Source: Cryomorphaceae bacterium (GTDB lineage: Bacteria > Bacteroidota > Bacteroidia > Flavobacteriales > Schleiferiaceae). Taken from it: a stretch of DNA of 39,562 nt. A program made the position numbers and the translations under genes. The notes below the pieces were generated by a model that was given only the letters and a program-made list of their open reading frames with translations, had not been told where the DNA came from and ran no database searches. The stretch covers positions 6,182 through 45,743 of the forward strand of contig WTIZ01000033.1 of assembly GCA_011525035.1 (NCBI GenBank), read 5' to 3'. Positions 6,825-15,942 of the stretch are shown here, piece after piece; the first letter of the stretch is position 1, and the number at the start of each line of letters is the position of its first letter.

Positions 6825-9656
6825 TTAGTGTGCTTCGAGCCAATTCGCTCCGGTTCCCACCTCTGCAACCATAGGAACAGCTAGGGAAACAGCCGCTTCC
6901 ATTTTTTCAATGACCAATGATTTTAAAGCCTCTAATTCCTCAATACGAGCGTCAAAGACCAATTCATCGTGCACCTGCAGAAGCATTTTTGACTTCATAT
7001 TGGCATCACGCATGGCTCGATCAAGCTCAATCATGGCAAGTTTGATGATGTCTGCCGCAGAACCTTGGATGGGTGCATTGACCGCGTTTCGTTCGCTGTG
7101 TCCACGAACCACTGCATTACGACTATCAATATCTTTTAAATAGCGACGTCGACCTGTGATTGTTTCTACATAGCCCTTTTCACGAGCAACGGCTACTTGT
7201 TTGTCCATGTACTCCTTGATGCCTGGGTAAGTTCTAAAGTATCCATCAATGGCTGCTTTCGCTTCCTTACGGCTCATATCCGTTTGCTGGCTCAATCCAA
7301 AGGCGCTTACCCCGTAGACGATACCAAAATTCACCGTTTTCGCATTCGAACGCTGTTCTCGCGTCACTTCTTCAGGAGCCACCTCAAATACCTTTGCTGC
7401 GGTAGCCCGGTGAATGTCTTCACCGTTCTTAAAAGCACTAATCATCGCCTCATCGCCCGCTAATGCCGCAATGACACGGAGCTCAATCTGGCTGTAATCT
7501 GCCGCCATCAGTATATGCTCTTCATTGGCAGGCACGAACATCGCGCGCACCTTTCGGCCATTTTCTGTTCGGATTGGAATGTTTTGAAGATTAGGATTGG
7601 TCGAAGACAATCGGCCCGTCGCAGCGACCGTCTGATTAAAGCTTGTATGTATTCTTCCCGTCTTACCGTGGACCAATTCTGGTAGGGCATCGACATATGT
7701 GCTCTTCAACTTCTTCAACTCGCGGAAGTTGAGGATATGCTCGATAATGGGATGGCTCTTACGCAATCCCTCAAGGATCGCCTCGGAAGTAGCGTATTGG
7801 CCAGTCTTGGTTTTCTTGGGCTTGTCCGACAACTTTAAATCATCAAACAATACCTCGCCCAACTGTCGAGGGGAACCTACATTAAACGGGCGACCTGCCA
7901 TTTCAATGATCTCGCGCTCTAGTCGAACAATTATTTCACCCAACTCTCCACTGTAGGTATTCAAGGCATCTACGTCCACCTTAATGCCTTCGCGCTCCAT
8001 GCGCGCAAGCACCGGAACGAGGGGCATCTCAATGTTATGGAAGACCTTGTCTACGCCTGTTTCTGATAGTTTTGGCTCAAAAACCTGCTTGAGCTGGAAG
8101 GTGATATCCGCATCTTCTGCCGCATAATCAAGAACAGCAGCAGGTTCGATATCGCGCATATTTTTCTGATTCTTTCCTTTCTTTCCAAGGATAGATTCTA
8201 TAGAGATAGTCTCGTAGTTCAAATAGGTCTCTGCAAGAATGTCCATGTTGTGGCGCATGTCGGGCTGGATCAAATAATGCGCAATCATTGTATCAAACAA
8301 TGGCCCCTTCACCTCAACACCGTAATTCATCAATACGCTCAAATCGTATTTAATGTTCTGGCCAATTTTTTCACCCACACTTTCCCAGAAAGGCTTAAAC
8401 GCCATAAGCCACTCTTCAGCTTTTGCTCTATCCGCAGGCACCGGAACGTAATACGCCTTGCCGGAAGCATACGAAAAACTCATGCCTACGACTTCCGCAT
8501 CCAAGACGTCCAAAGAGGTTGTCTCAGTATCAAAGGCCACCGAAGACTTTTCAGCCAATAAGTAGGCCAACTGCCTTGCCTCCTCAAGAGTTTCAACTAG
8601 TTGATAAAGGTGGTCGGAATTGGCCACAGAGTTTCTTGAACTGACCACAGCAGCCTCTTGTGTCGGCGCATCGTCTCCACCGAACAAACTCATTTGATCG
8701 TTGGAGGTAAGCTTTACTTTTTTAGTTGGCGCTGGCGCAGTTTCGGCCGATTCTTCCGTTCCTCTTTTTAGACCTAGTCGACGGCCAAGTGTTCTGAACT
8801 CTAGCTCTTCGAAGATGTCCATCAAACCGTCCTGATCCCATGGGTCTCTAGTCAATGTCTCGGGCGCAAGGTCAATAGGCACCTCAGTGATGATCCGCGC
8901 CAATCGCTTGGACAAGATGCCCAACTCAGCATTATCACGAATCTTCTCGCCTAGTTTCCCCTTAATCTCATCTGCATGCGCTAGGGTTTCCTCAAGCGAG
9001 CCGTATTGCTTCAACAGCTTGCTCGCAGTTTTTGCTCCTACTCCAGGTAGACCTGGGATGTTATCTACGGCGTCGCCCATCATACCCAAATAGTCAACTA
9101 CCTGCTGAACGTTATCGAGATCGAACTTCTCACAAACCTCAGCCTCGCCCCAAACCTCCGGAGGGTTGCCTCCACGTGCCGGGCGATACATAAATATGTT
9201 CTCACTTACCAACTGCCCGAAATCCTTATCCGGTGTCATCATATAAGTGGTGAAGCCTTCCTTCTCCGCTTTTTTCGCTAGGGTTCCTATCACATCATCG
9301 GCCTCATAGCCTGGAACACCAAGCGCCGGGATTTTAAACGCTTCCAAAATTTTATGGATATACGGCACAGCCAGTTTAATGGCCTCCGGCGTAGCATCTC
9401 TGTTCGCCTTGTACTCAGGGAAAATTTCATGACGCTCTGTAGGCTGCGGCAAATCAAAGCACACAGCGATGTGAGACGGATTCTCCTTGCTTAATAGATC
9501 CAATAGTGCGCTGGTAAAACCATAAATCGCAGAAGTATCTAAACCGCCTGATGTAATGCGGGGATTCTTCGCAAAAGCGAAGTATGCACGAAAAATAAGC
9601 GCGTAAGCATCTAATAAAAACAGCTTTTTTTCAGCTGCAGGAGTGTCTTGACCCAT
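6825..9656 (-). CDS. polA: DNA polymerase I
   Basis: Gap-filling and repair polymerase that also removes RNA primers; 943 residues against 928 in E. coli. The 5'-3' exonuclease domain (about 1-300) has LLDAYALIFRAYFAF and EADDVIGTLAKKAEKEGF. The proofreading domain (about 345-545) keeps its metal ligands: D376/E378 in FDTETTSLD, D438 in KYDLS, and Y511/D515 in YAAEDAD. The polymerase domain has motif A with D720 (ADYSQIELR), motif B (RSNAKTVNFGIVYG) and motif C with D897 (QVHDELVFD). All three activities should therefore be present. The ATG at 9656 fits the family start. No clear terminator was seen before the tetR-like gene. Confidence 0.98.
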   Translation of the reverse strand: MGQDTPAAEKKLFLLDAYALIFRAYFAFAKNPRITSGGLDTSAIYGFTSALLDLLSKENPSHIAVCFDLPQPTERHEIFPEYKANRDATPEAIKLAVPYIHKILEAFKIPALGVPGYEADDVIGTLAKKAEKEGFTTYMMTPDKDFGQLVSENIFMYRPARGGNPPEVWGEAEVCEKFDLDNVQQVVDYLGMMGDAVDNIPGLPGVGAKTASKLLKQYGSLEETLAHADEIKGKLGEKIRDNAELGILSKRLARIITEVPIDLAPETLTRDPWDQDGLMDIFEELEFRTLGRRLGLKRGTEESAETAPAPTKKVKLTSNDQMSLFGGDDAPTQEAAVVSSRNSVANSDHLYQLVETLEEARQLAYLLAEKSSVAFDTETTSLDVLDAEVVGMSFSYASGKAYYVPVPADRAKAEEWLMAFKPFWESVGEKIGQNIKYDLSVLMNYGVEVKGPLFDTMIAHYLIQPDMRHNMDILAETYLNYETISIESILGKKGKNQKNMRDIEPAAVLDYAAEDADITFQLKQVFEPKLSETGVDKVFHNIEMPLVPVLARMEREGIKVDVDALNTYSGELGEIIVRLEREIIEMAGRPFNVGSPRQLGEVLFDDLKLSDKPKKTKTGQYATSEAILEGLRKSHPIIEHILNFRELKKLKSTYVDALPELVHGKTGRIHTSFNQTVAATGRLSSTNPNLQNIPIRTENGRKVRAMFVPANEEHILMAADYSQIELRVIAALAGDEAMISAFKNGEDIHRATAAKVFEVAPEEVTREQRSNAKTVNFGIVYGVSAFGLSQQTDMSRKEAKAAIDGYFRTYPGIKEYMDKQVAVAREKGYVETITGRRRYLKDIDSRNAVVRGHSERNAVNAPIQGSAADIIKLAMIELDRAMRDANMKSKMLLQVHDELVFDARIEELEALKSLVIEKMEAAVSLAVPMVAEVGTGANWLEAH

Positions 9657-9675
9657 GAGTGGAAATATTGAAAAC

Positions 9676-9692
9676 GGAAGTTAGCTACTTCC
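9676..9692. promoter_or_regulatory. Inverted repeat in the polA / metallophosphoesterase divergent region
   Basis: GGAAGT (9676-9681) and ACTTCC (9687-9692) are perfect 6-base arms around TAGCT, 20 to 36 bases upstream of polA. It could be a regulator site for either divergent gene. The rest of the gap (9657-9769) holds a possible plus-strand promoter, TTTTG then 19 bases then TACCCATG, which is a weak match and would start transcription just before the ATG at 9770. Confidence 0.3.
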
Positions 9693-9769
9693 CACTTAAA
9701 TAACGAGTTTTGTGGACGGAAAACAATACGCTACCCATGGCGTTGATACTCAGTATACATTCAGATATT

Positions 9770-10993
9770 ATGATCTTTAGAATCCTCTTTACCCTGGGAT
9801 TTGTACTTGCCATAGACCTATACGCCTATCAAGCTTTCAAAACCGTCTTCCGTTCTACCGCCACCCCATGGATTTATTGGGGAATTACACTCGCCTACAT
9901 CGTACTGAGCGTCAGCATTTCCGTGCTTATGAGCAGCGGTAAAGTGGATTATAAATACCTCGGTGTCCTCATGGGAGCAAGCATCTTATTGGCCGTTCCT
10001 AAATTGGTCGCTATCATCCCGTTATTGATTGAGGATATTACCCGTTTGGGTCAATTCCTTTTCCGTGCCGCAACTACCCAGCCTACCACCCTGCCGGGAC
10101 GCCGAACTTTCATTTCACAGATTGCTTTGGGACTCGCAGCCATTCCATTTATTGGCATCATCGACGGCATTTGGAAAGGACGCTACCGTTACCGCGTGAT
10201 CAGCCACACTTTAGAATTTGAAGACTTGCCTGATGAATTCGACGGATTCACCATTGCTCAGATTTCAGATATTCATAGCGGATCCTTTGACAATCAAGAA
10301 AAGGTGGAATACGGTGTTCAGATGGTCAATGAACTCGGTGCAGATGCCATTATGTTCACTGGAGACATGGTGAACAATATTGCCACAGAAGCAGAACCGT
10401 GGATCGATACATTTAAAAAACTCAGTGGGAAGAATGGTGTGTTCTCCATCTTGGGGAACCACGATTATGGCGACTATTGGCGCTTCCCCTCTGCTCAAGC
10501 GAAGGTGGATAATTTGAATCGACTCAAAGAAATCCACGCAGAGATGGGCATGGACCTCCTGCTCAATGAAAGTCGCTATTTCGAGCGCGGGAACGAGCGT
10601 TTGTATTTGGCCGGTGTCGAAAACTGGGGACTTCCTCCTTTTCCACAATACGGCGATCTACAAACAGCGCTCAATGGTGTTCCCGAGGACGCTTTTACCA
10701 TATTGCTGAGCCACGACCCGTCACATTTTGATGCCGAAGTCAAACAACACTCTAAAAAAGTGCACCTCACCTTAAGTGGTCATACGCACGGCATGCAGTT
10801 TGGGATTGAAATACCCGGTTGGATCAAGTGGTCGCCGGTAAAATTCAAATATCCGAAGTGGGCGGGATTGTACCCTGAGCCTGACGGTCAAGTCCTGCAT
10901 GTAAATAGAGGATTCGGATTCTTAGCCTTTCCTGGTCGTGTTGGGATGTGGCCTGAAATCACACACATCACGCTGCGTAAAAAATTGGCTTAG
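9770..10993 (+). CDS. Membrane-anchored calcineurin-like metallophosphoesterase (YkuE/YaeI-like)
   Basis: Predicted di-metal phosphoesterase facing the periplasm, 407 residues from the ATG at 9770. Earlier in-frame starts at 9710 and 9737 add a polar leader before the first membrane helix and are less likely. Residues 1-95 contain about three hydrophobic helices. A twin-arginine-like segment GRRTFISQIALGLAAIPF follows (RR at 111-112). The catalytic domain has the full metal set: SDIHSG (D167, H169), TGDMVNN, LGNHDYGDYW (N230, H231), LLSHDP and SGHTHGMQFG. The family includes YkuE and UDP-diacylglucosamine hydrolase-like enzymes; the substrate cannot be assigned. Its stop overlaps the stop of the convergent cyclase-dioxygenase gene by 3 bases. 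Confidence 0.85.
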   Translation: MIFRILFTLGFVLAIDLYAYQAFKTVFRSTATPWIYWGITLAYIVLSVSISVLMSSGKVDYKYLGVLMGASILLAVPKLVAIIPLLIEDITRLGQFLFRAATTQPTTLPGRRTFISQIALGLAAIPFIGIIDGIWKGRYRYRVISHTLEFEDLPDEFDGFTIAQISDIHSGSFDNQEKVEYGVQMVNELGADAIMFTGDMVNNIATEAEPWIDTFKKLSGKNGVFSILGNHDYGDYWRFPSAQAKVDNLNRLKEIHAEMGMDLLLNESRYFERGNERLYLAGVENWGLPPFPQYGDLQTALNGVPEDAFTILLSHDPSHFDAEVKQHSKKVHLTLSGHTHGMQFGIEIPGWIKWSPVKFKYPKWAGLYPEPDGQVLHVNRGFGFLAFPGRVGMWPEITHITLRKKLA

Positions 10994-12960
10994 ATTTCTT
11001 TGTAAAGGCGCGACATAAAGTAGATGTGAGGTAAACTCAACGCGCTTAAGAAAATGAGAAAATAGCTCGACCACTGCCACAGTGAACTGCGGTCAAACTG
11101 GTAGATCACCAAGAACATAATCACCGCACCAGCTGTAAAAGGCAGCGCCTTAATAAACATGCCACTGTGCGTCCAGTTCTCTGTCGTACGCAAATGCCCC
11201 CAACCCGTTAAGCTGTGCTGTAAAACGAAATACACGCCAAAGCTCAATACCAAAGGCAACTGCGTTCCTAATGCCAAAGCAATTAATGACAGTGCCCAAG
11301 CGGCCGATCTGAACCAGAAGGCACACATAAATCCGAGGAAGAGCATCATATTCACTAATGAGGCCGCTAGACCCGCTTCGACAGGCCAGGCAGGTACATT
11401 CATGTAGCTCATCATGGTGTTCACTTCCTCAATGTGTGAGAGTAAAACTATTCCAAGCAGCATGGTGCCCCATAAAAATGACAATCCGGCGTTGGAACGC
11501 TGCCATTCAATAAGATCTGTCTCGCCAAAATGCCAAGCACTATATATAAGGAAGAAGACAAGACCTGCGATCGGACTAACCAACCATAACAATACTACCA
11601 AAGCCATTATACCGAGGTAACGAGCAATGAATGCAGGTAACTTTAAATTACGAGCGTGCGAAAATCCATCAAGTGCCCCATGAGGAATCCCAACCAAAAA
11701 GAGGAAGAACAGCAACAAGCCGATTCCCAAATTCGTACCGTACCCCGGAGCAAAATGGTTGATGGCAAGCGCCAAAAGAGAAAACACAATAGGCACCCAG
11801 CGCTGAGGTTTGGACAACATGAAAGCAAAAGCCGATACCACAGCACTCCAAACAAATTTGCGTTTGTTCAATCGAGCAAACATGCCAATTTCCCAACGTA
11901 CGCTGCTCTTTTCATCCAAGAAAGTAAACACCTCCGCAGTAGGCTTTGATTTAAACAGTCGGGTGAAAATGCTTTTCCCCCAGTGCGGTCGAAACTTTAA
12001 AATAAAGAGCAAGACAAAATCATAAAAAGCAAAACGACCACCACCCCTCGAAGGCAAACCAAACCAAGGATTCGTCGATTTATTCAATGATTCGTTCACT
12101 GCGATTTCGCGGCCGTGCTCGTACATATTCTTGAATGCATAGCCTGTTGTCGCTTTTAACTTACCCGCACGAGCACCCGTTGAAATCACTTTTGGACTGC
12201 GGTGGTACTGCTCCGCGTTCTGGGACATAGGCAATACGCCCCGCTCAATATCATTAATACTGTAATTGCCGTTGAAGGTCAGCAGATAATTACGCAATAA
12301 ATCCTTCGCCAGTTCTGGCGAGAGTAATTCGTTTCCAAATCTTGTAAGCTCGATGAGGGCTTCAGTCTTACTCGTAGGTAGAACATATACGAATTGTGTA
12401 AAACCGCTTTGAGGAATATTAAAATCCATCAAGCGCATCGTCTCCTCATTAAACGTAGGCTTATCAAAGGTCACCTTCCAACCTTCAAAACTTTGCCAGA
12501 CGGTTTTACCAATGACCTCATTAATTAAAGGCGGACGACTGTCGTATACCTTTAGAACTTGATAGCTTCCTTCATTGGTATGTAGATCGATATAAACATT
12601 GTGATCCTCAATCTCTCGAACCTCCTCGTTGGAAGCTTTGATATTTGGATGGCGCTCTAATAAGGCCCGGGTCTTATCGTAGAGGGCAATACTCTCCACC
12701 ATGTAATAACGCATACCCTTCAGGTGTTCTGCCTTATTACCAGAAACTACTCTGGACCAACTGTGCTTGATCTCTGCGCCCAAGTCCTGAACGATATCAT
12801 CGTCAGGATAGGCCCAGAAACAATAGGTCTTATCGTTCACTGCTTTGAAGCTGTGGTCAAATACTATACCTGCCGATTCCTCCAGCAAGCCTTCTTTTTC
12901 CATGTGCAACAAGAGCAATGAATTCGCAGCTCCCAATCCTATGAGTCCAAAAGTATACAC
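10990..12960 (-). CDS. Lycopene cyclase - Brp/Blh beta-carotene dioxygenase fusion
   Basis: One uninterrupted 656-residue frame combines two retinal-pathway enzymes. Residues 1 to about 370 read as lycopene beta-cyclase (CrtY): a nucleotide-binding start GLIGLGAANSLLLL, YCFWAYPDDD, and the signature TGARAGKLKATTGYAF at 261-276. Residues from about 375 to 656 read as a Brp/Blh-type beta-carotene 15,15'-dioxygenase: seven or so hydrophobic segments with GIPHGALDG (H427), SAWHFGETD (H477), QHSLTGWGHL (H582, H589) and LPHIYF (H645). Expected lengths of about 380 and 280 add up to the observed size, so both halves look complete. Lycopene would be closed to beta-carotene and cleaved to retinal for the divergent proteorhodopsin. 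The start codon is GTG. The dinucleotide motif has N in place of the third Gly. Family assignments are confident; activity of both halves is inferred. Confidence 0.88.
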   Translation of the reverse strand: MYTFGLIGLGAANSLLLLHMEKEGLLEESAGIVFDHSFKAVNDKTYCFWAYPDDDIVQDLGAEIKHSWSRVVSGNKAEHLKGMRYYMVESIALYDKTRALLERHPNIKASNEEVREIEDHNVYIDLHTNEGSYQVLKVYDSRPPLINEVIGKTVWQSFEGWKVTFDKPTFNEETMRLMDFNIPQSGFTQFVYVLPTSKTEALIELTRFGNELLSPELAKDLLRNYLLTFNGNYSINDIERGVLPMSQNAEQYHRSPKVISTGARAGKLKATTGYAFKNMYEHGREIAVNESLNKSTNPWFGLPSRGGGRFAFYDFVLLFILKFRPHWGKSIFTRLFKSKPTAEVFTFLDEKSSVRWEIGMFARLNKRKFVWSAVVSAFAFMLSKPQRWVPIVFSLLALAINHFAPGYGTNLGIGLLLFFLFLVGIPHGALDGFSHARNLKLPAFIARYLGIMALVVLLWLVSPIAGLVFFLIYSAWHFGETDLIEWQRSNAGLSFLWGTMLLGIVLLSHIEEVNTMMSYMNVPAWPVEAGLAASLVNMMLFLGFMCAFWFRSAAWALSLIALALGTQLPLVLSFGVYFVLQHSLTGWGHLRTTENWTHSGMFIKALPFTAGAVIMFLVIYQFDRSSLWQWSSYFLIFLSALSLPHIYFMSRLYKEI

Positions 12961-13172
12961 GATTACGATTAAATGTCTAAATGACCCTTTTATTTTATAA
13001 ACCGAAAAAACGCCGTTTTGTTCTCTGAAAAGCTTGGAAATGGACGAAATCTGGCCGTAAATAGATGAAAAACAGGTATTGTTTAAGTTTTTCTACTCAA
13101 TTTTAAACATCTGTGAACAAATTCCATAGGGTGCAGTTAAGTGGTAGTTATAACCTTTAATAATTATACACC
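12961..13172. other. Divergent control region between cyclase-dioxygenase and proteorhodopsin
   Basis: 212 bases, AT-rich, holding the promoters of both divergent genes. I could not find a convincing TTG-N17-23-TAnnTTTG pair on either strand, nor an inverted repeat long enough to call an operator. There is no open frame or RNA gene. Light-responsive control is possible but nothing in the sequence shows it. Confidence 0.5.
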
Positions 13173-13952
13173 ATGTCACTGACAACTTTATTGGCTAGCG
13201 TAAGTGCTAGCAACGCGGCAGTAGATTTAACTGCCTACACTGACATCACAACCGTTACTTCGTTTACGTTCTTCGTAGGCTGTATGGCTATGATGGCTGC
13301 ATCTGTGTTCTTCTTCTTCGAAATGTGGAACGTAGATAAGAAATGGCGTACTTCTTTATTGGTTAGTGGTTTGATTACGTTCATCGCGTTCGTACACTAC
13401 TACTACATGAGAAGCTACCACTTCGAAACTGGAGAATCTCCAACATTCTTCCGTTACGTTGACTGGACGCTAACTGTACCACTAATGTGTGTTGAGTTCT
13501 ACTTGATCACTAAGAAAGCTGGTGCTAAAATGGGTCTTCTATGGAAACTCATCTTTGCGTCTGTAATTATGCTTGTAACTGGTTACCTCGGTGAGACTAT
13601 CTACCGTGAGTCTTCAGTTCTATGGGGTGTTATCTCTGGTGCTGCTTACTTCTACATCGTATTCTTGGTGTGGAAAGGAGAAGTGGCTCAGTTGGCAGCC
13701 AACGCTGGTCCTGCAGTAGCGAAAGCAGTAAAAGTTCTTTTCTGGTTCGTTTTAGTAGGATGGGCAATCTACCCATTAGGTTACATCTTGGGTACACCAG
13801 GCGGTTTGTTCGGAATGCAATTAGTTTCTGATTCAGCTGCTGCATCTGCATACATGGATGTTGTTTACAACATTGGTGATGCGGTTAACAAAATTGGATT
13901 CGGTCTAGTTATCTACTCTCTTGCTGTTAGCACGAAAGAAGAGGCGGCTTAA
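13173..13952 (+). CDS. Proteorhodopsin, proton-pumping, green-type with antenna fenestration glycine
   Basis: Seven-helix light-driven outward proton pump, 259 residues. Numbering matches the reference green proteorhodopsin in helix C: D97 (Schiff-base counter-ion), T101, M105 and E108 (proton donor) in RYVDWTLTVPLMCVEFYL, with R94 and H75. The DTE triad marks a proton pump rather than a sodium (NDQ) or chloride pump. M105 in place of Gln predicts green absorption. Helix G has YNIGDAVNK with D236 and the retinal lysine K240. In helix E, hand alignment to bacteriorhodopsin puts G152 where bacteriorhodopsin has W138, the glycine that lets a carotenoid antenna reach retinal in xanthorhodopsin. 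The hydrophobic start (residues 1-20) may be a cleaved signal. The gene is alone between a control region and a strong terminator. Confidence 0.98.
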   Translation: MSLTTLLASVSASNAAVDLTAYTDITTVTSFTFFVGCMAMMAASVFFFFEMWNVDKKWRTSLLVSGLITFIAFVHYYYMRSYHFETGESPTFFRYVDWTLTVPLMCVEFYLITKKAGAKMGLLWKLIFASVIMLVTGYLGETIYRESSVLWGVISGAAYFYIVFLVWKGEVAQLAANAGPAVAKAVKVLFWFVLVGWAIYPLGYILGTPGGLFGMQLVSDSAAASAYMDVVYNIGDAVNKIGFGLVIYSLAVSTKEEAA

Positions 13953-13974
13953 TCATACGTTTCAGAGTGTTTGG

Positions 13975-14008
13975 AACCCCCACCGCGGCTTCGGTGGGGG
14001 TTTCTATT
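13975..14008 (+). terminator. Intrinsic terminator of the proteorhodopsin gene
   Basis: AACCCCCACCG (13975-13985) pairs over 11 bases with CGGTGGGGGTT (13992-14002), with a 6-base loop and a T-rich tail. This strong hairpin isolates proteorhodopsin from the following peptidase gene. Confidence 0.93.
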
Positions 14009-14066
14009 TTTAGGACCATTCCTAATTCCCCCTTGGCGTATCTTTATTGTCACAAATACCTGGATA

Positions 14067-15941
14067 ATGAAGTACCCAATTCTTGTTTTAACCCTACTCT
14101 GCTCTCTTAGCGCTTTTCCTCAGAAAACTGGTGCGCACTCTTATAAAGTTGACCTCACTAACGTGGTAGACGATCGTGTGAAAGTGACAGTCGACGCAAC
14201 ACTCACAAATCTTAGCGAGACCTTTGACGGCAAATACAGGTTTAACTTCCCAGCGACCATACCCGGCACCTACGCTACTTTAGATTACGGCCGATTCATC
14301 CACGATTTCCAAGCATTCAATAGCGACGGTAAGCCGCTTAAAGTTTCCAAGAAAAAGAACACCTACACCATCAAAGGCAAGCCTGCCAAAATTGAATATT
14401 GGGCAGAAGACAGCTTCGACGCAAAAATTCGCAAGAACAAAGTCTTCGAGCCTGCAGGTACCAACAACCAAGAGCGCAGAAATTTCCTCTTGAATGCCGC
14501 CGGCTACTTTGGATTTTTTGAAGGACTTGAAGATTTACCAGTATCTCTTGAAGTCAACAAAAGCCCTAGTCTTTACGGCTTGAGTGCTATGGAAAGTTAT
14601 TCCTACGGGAACACGCAAAACTTCTATGCCCGCGATTACCACCATTTTTTGGATTGCCCCGTAATGGTAAGCAAGCCAGACACTACTTCATTTATGTTAG
14701 GCGGCGCAAAAGTGACCATTGGCGTATTCACTGAAAATGGTCGTGAACTTTCTAGGGACATCTACAAACAGGTAGAAACCAGCATGAAGGCCATTGAAGC
14801 CTTCTTACAAGGTGATCTCCCGGTAGACAACTATGCCTTCATTTTTTACATCAAAGACCACACTGAATTTGAAAGCCTATTCAACGGTTCAGAGATTAAA
14901 ATCGGCACCGTATTTAAAGCATTGAGAAAATTAGCGGGTAAAGGATTTGGGGCACTCGAGCACGGCAACAGTTCTGTATACTACCTTCCTGATTTTGGCG
15001 GCACGACCGTGCTTGACGGCATGGCCGATGTGTGTATACACGAATTCTTCCACATCCTCACACCGCTTGGACTACACAGTGAAGAGATTGGAAACTTCAA
15101 CTACATCGAGCCGAAGATGAGTAAGCACCTTTGGCTGTACGAAGGCATCACTGAGTACTTTGCCGGCATCAGCCAAGTCAAAGGTGGAGTCATCACCAAA
15201 GACGAGTACCTCACCAAGGTTCTGAAAGGAAAGATCCGTAGTGCCGCACGCTACCCAACAAAGAAAATGTCGTTCACTGAGATGAGTGAAAATGTCCTGG
15301 ATAAACCTTACAAGAAGCAATACGGTCAAGTCTACCAAAGAGGTGCGCTAATGGGCGCGCTACTAGATATTCGTATCATGGAGTTGACCCAAGGCGAAAA
15401 AGACTTGCACGATATCATACTTACCCTCCGCGACAAATACGGCCCTAATGAAAGTTTTAACGACGACGAGATAATTGAAGAGTTCGTAAGCCTCGTTCAT
15501 CCAGACCTTCAGCAGTTTTTCGATAGTTATGTCACAGGGCGGGAAGAACTGCCGATTAAATCTTATTTGGCAAAAGTCGGTGTCGAATACGACAGGAACT
15601 ATGTGGGTCCCCTCATTGCACATCCGGTGAATGATAACGATGTGAAGCGCAGTAGATTAATTGTTGGTCAGAAAATGACCATCAAGAAGGTTGGTAAAGA
15701 CGATTTTGTAGGTTTTAAACCTGGTGATAAAGTGAGTATTCTAGACGACAAGCTTTTCTCAGGACCACAAGCACTTGAACCGGGTGAGACCATAGAGATC
15801 AGCGTCCTACGAGATGGTGAGAATATTCAATTGCCGTACACGGTGAGGACGGTCGAAGGATCAAAAAGCCACTACATCCGAGAAGCTAAAGACATGACCA
15901 CTGCCGAGGCAACCTTACAACTGCTTTGGTTCTCGAACTAA
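14067..15941 (+). CDS. M61-family metallopeptidase with C-terminal PDZ domain
   Basis: Predicted exported aminopeptidase of the M61 (glycyl aminopeptidase) family, 624 residues. I place the start at the ATG at 14067, which gives a signal peptide (MKYPILVLTLLCSLSAFPQK). The frame is open further upstream but would begin with TTG and run through the proteorhodopsin terminator. The N-terminal beta domain spans about 25-170. The catalytic domain has HEFFHIL with H325, E326 and H329, and the third zinc ligand E359 in LYEGITEYFAG, the gluzincin spacing. Residues from about 525 to 605 (GVEYDRNYVGP to VLRDGENIQL) look like a PDZ domain. Substrate unknown. It ends 1 base before the stop of a convergent lipoprotein gene. 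Confidence 0.9.
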   Translation: MKYPILVLTLLCSLSAFPQKTGAHSYKVDLTNVVDDRVKVTVDATLTNLSETFDGKYRFNFPATIPGTYATLDYGRFIHDFQAFNSDGKPLKVSKKKNTYTIKGKPAKIEYWAEDSFDAKIRKNKVFEPAGTNNQERRNFLLNAAGYFGFFEGLEDLPVSLEVNKSPSLYGLSAMESYSYGNTQNFYARDYHHFLDCPVMVSKPDTTSFMLGGAKVTIGVFTENGRELSRDIYKQVETSMKAIEAFLQGDLPVDNYAFIFYIKDHTEFESLFNGSEIKIGTVFKALRKLAGKGFGALEHGNSSVYYLPDFGGTTVLDGMADVCIHEFFHILTPLGLHSEEIGNFNYIEPKMSKHLWLYEGITEYFAGISQVKGGVITKDEYLTKVLKGKIRSAARYPTKKMSFTEMSENVLDKPYKKQYGQVYQRGALMGALLDIRIMELTQGEKDLHDIILTLRDKYGPNESFNDDEIIEEFVSLVHPDLQQFFDSYVTGREELPIKSYLAKVGVEYDRNYVGPLIAHPVNDNDVKRSRLIVGQKMTIKKVGKDDFVGFKPGDKVSILDDKLFSGPQALEPGETIEISVLRDGENIQLPYTVRTVEGSKSHYIREAKDMTTAEATLQLLWFSN

Positions 15942-15942
15942 T

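Noticed and set aside
13971-14066. N-terminal extension of the M61 peptidase
   Set aside because: It would start at a TTG and translate the proteorhodopsin terminator; the ATG at 14067 gives a clean signal peptide.
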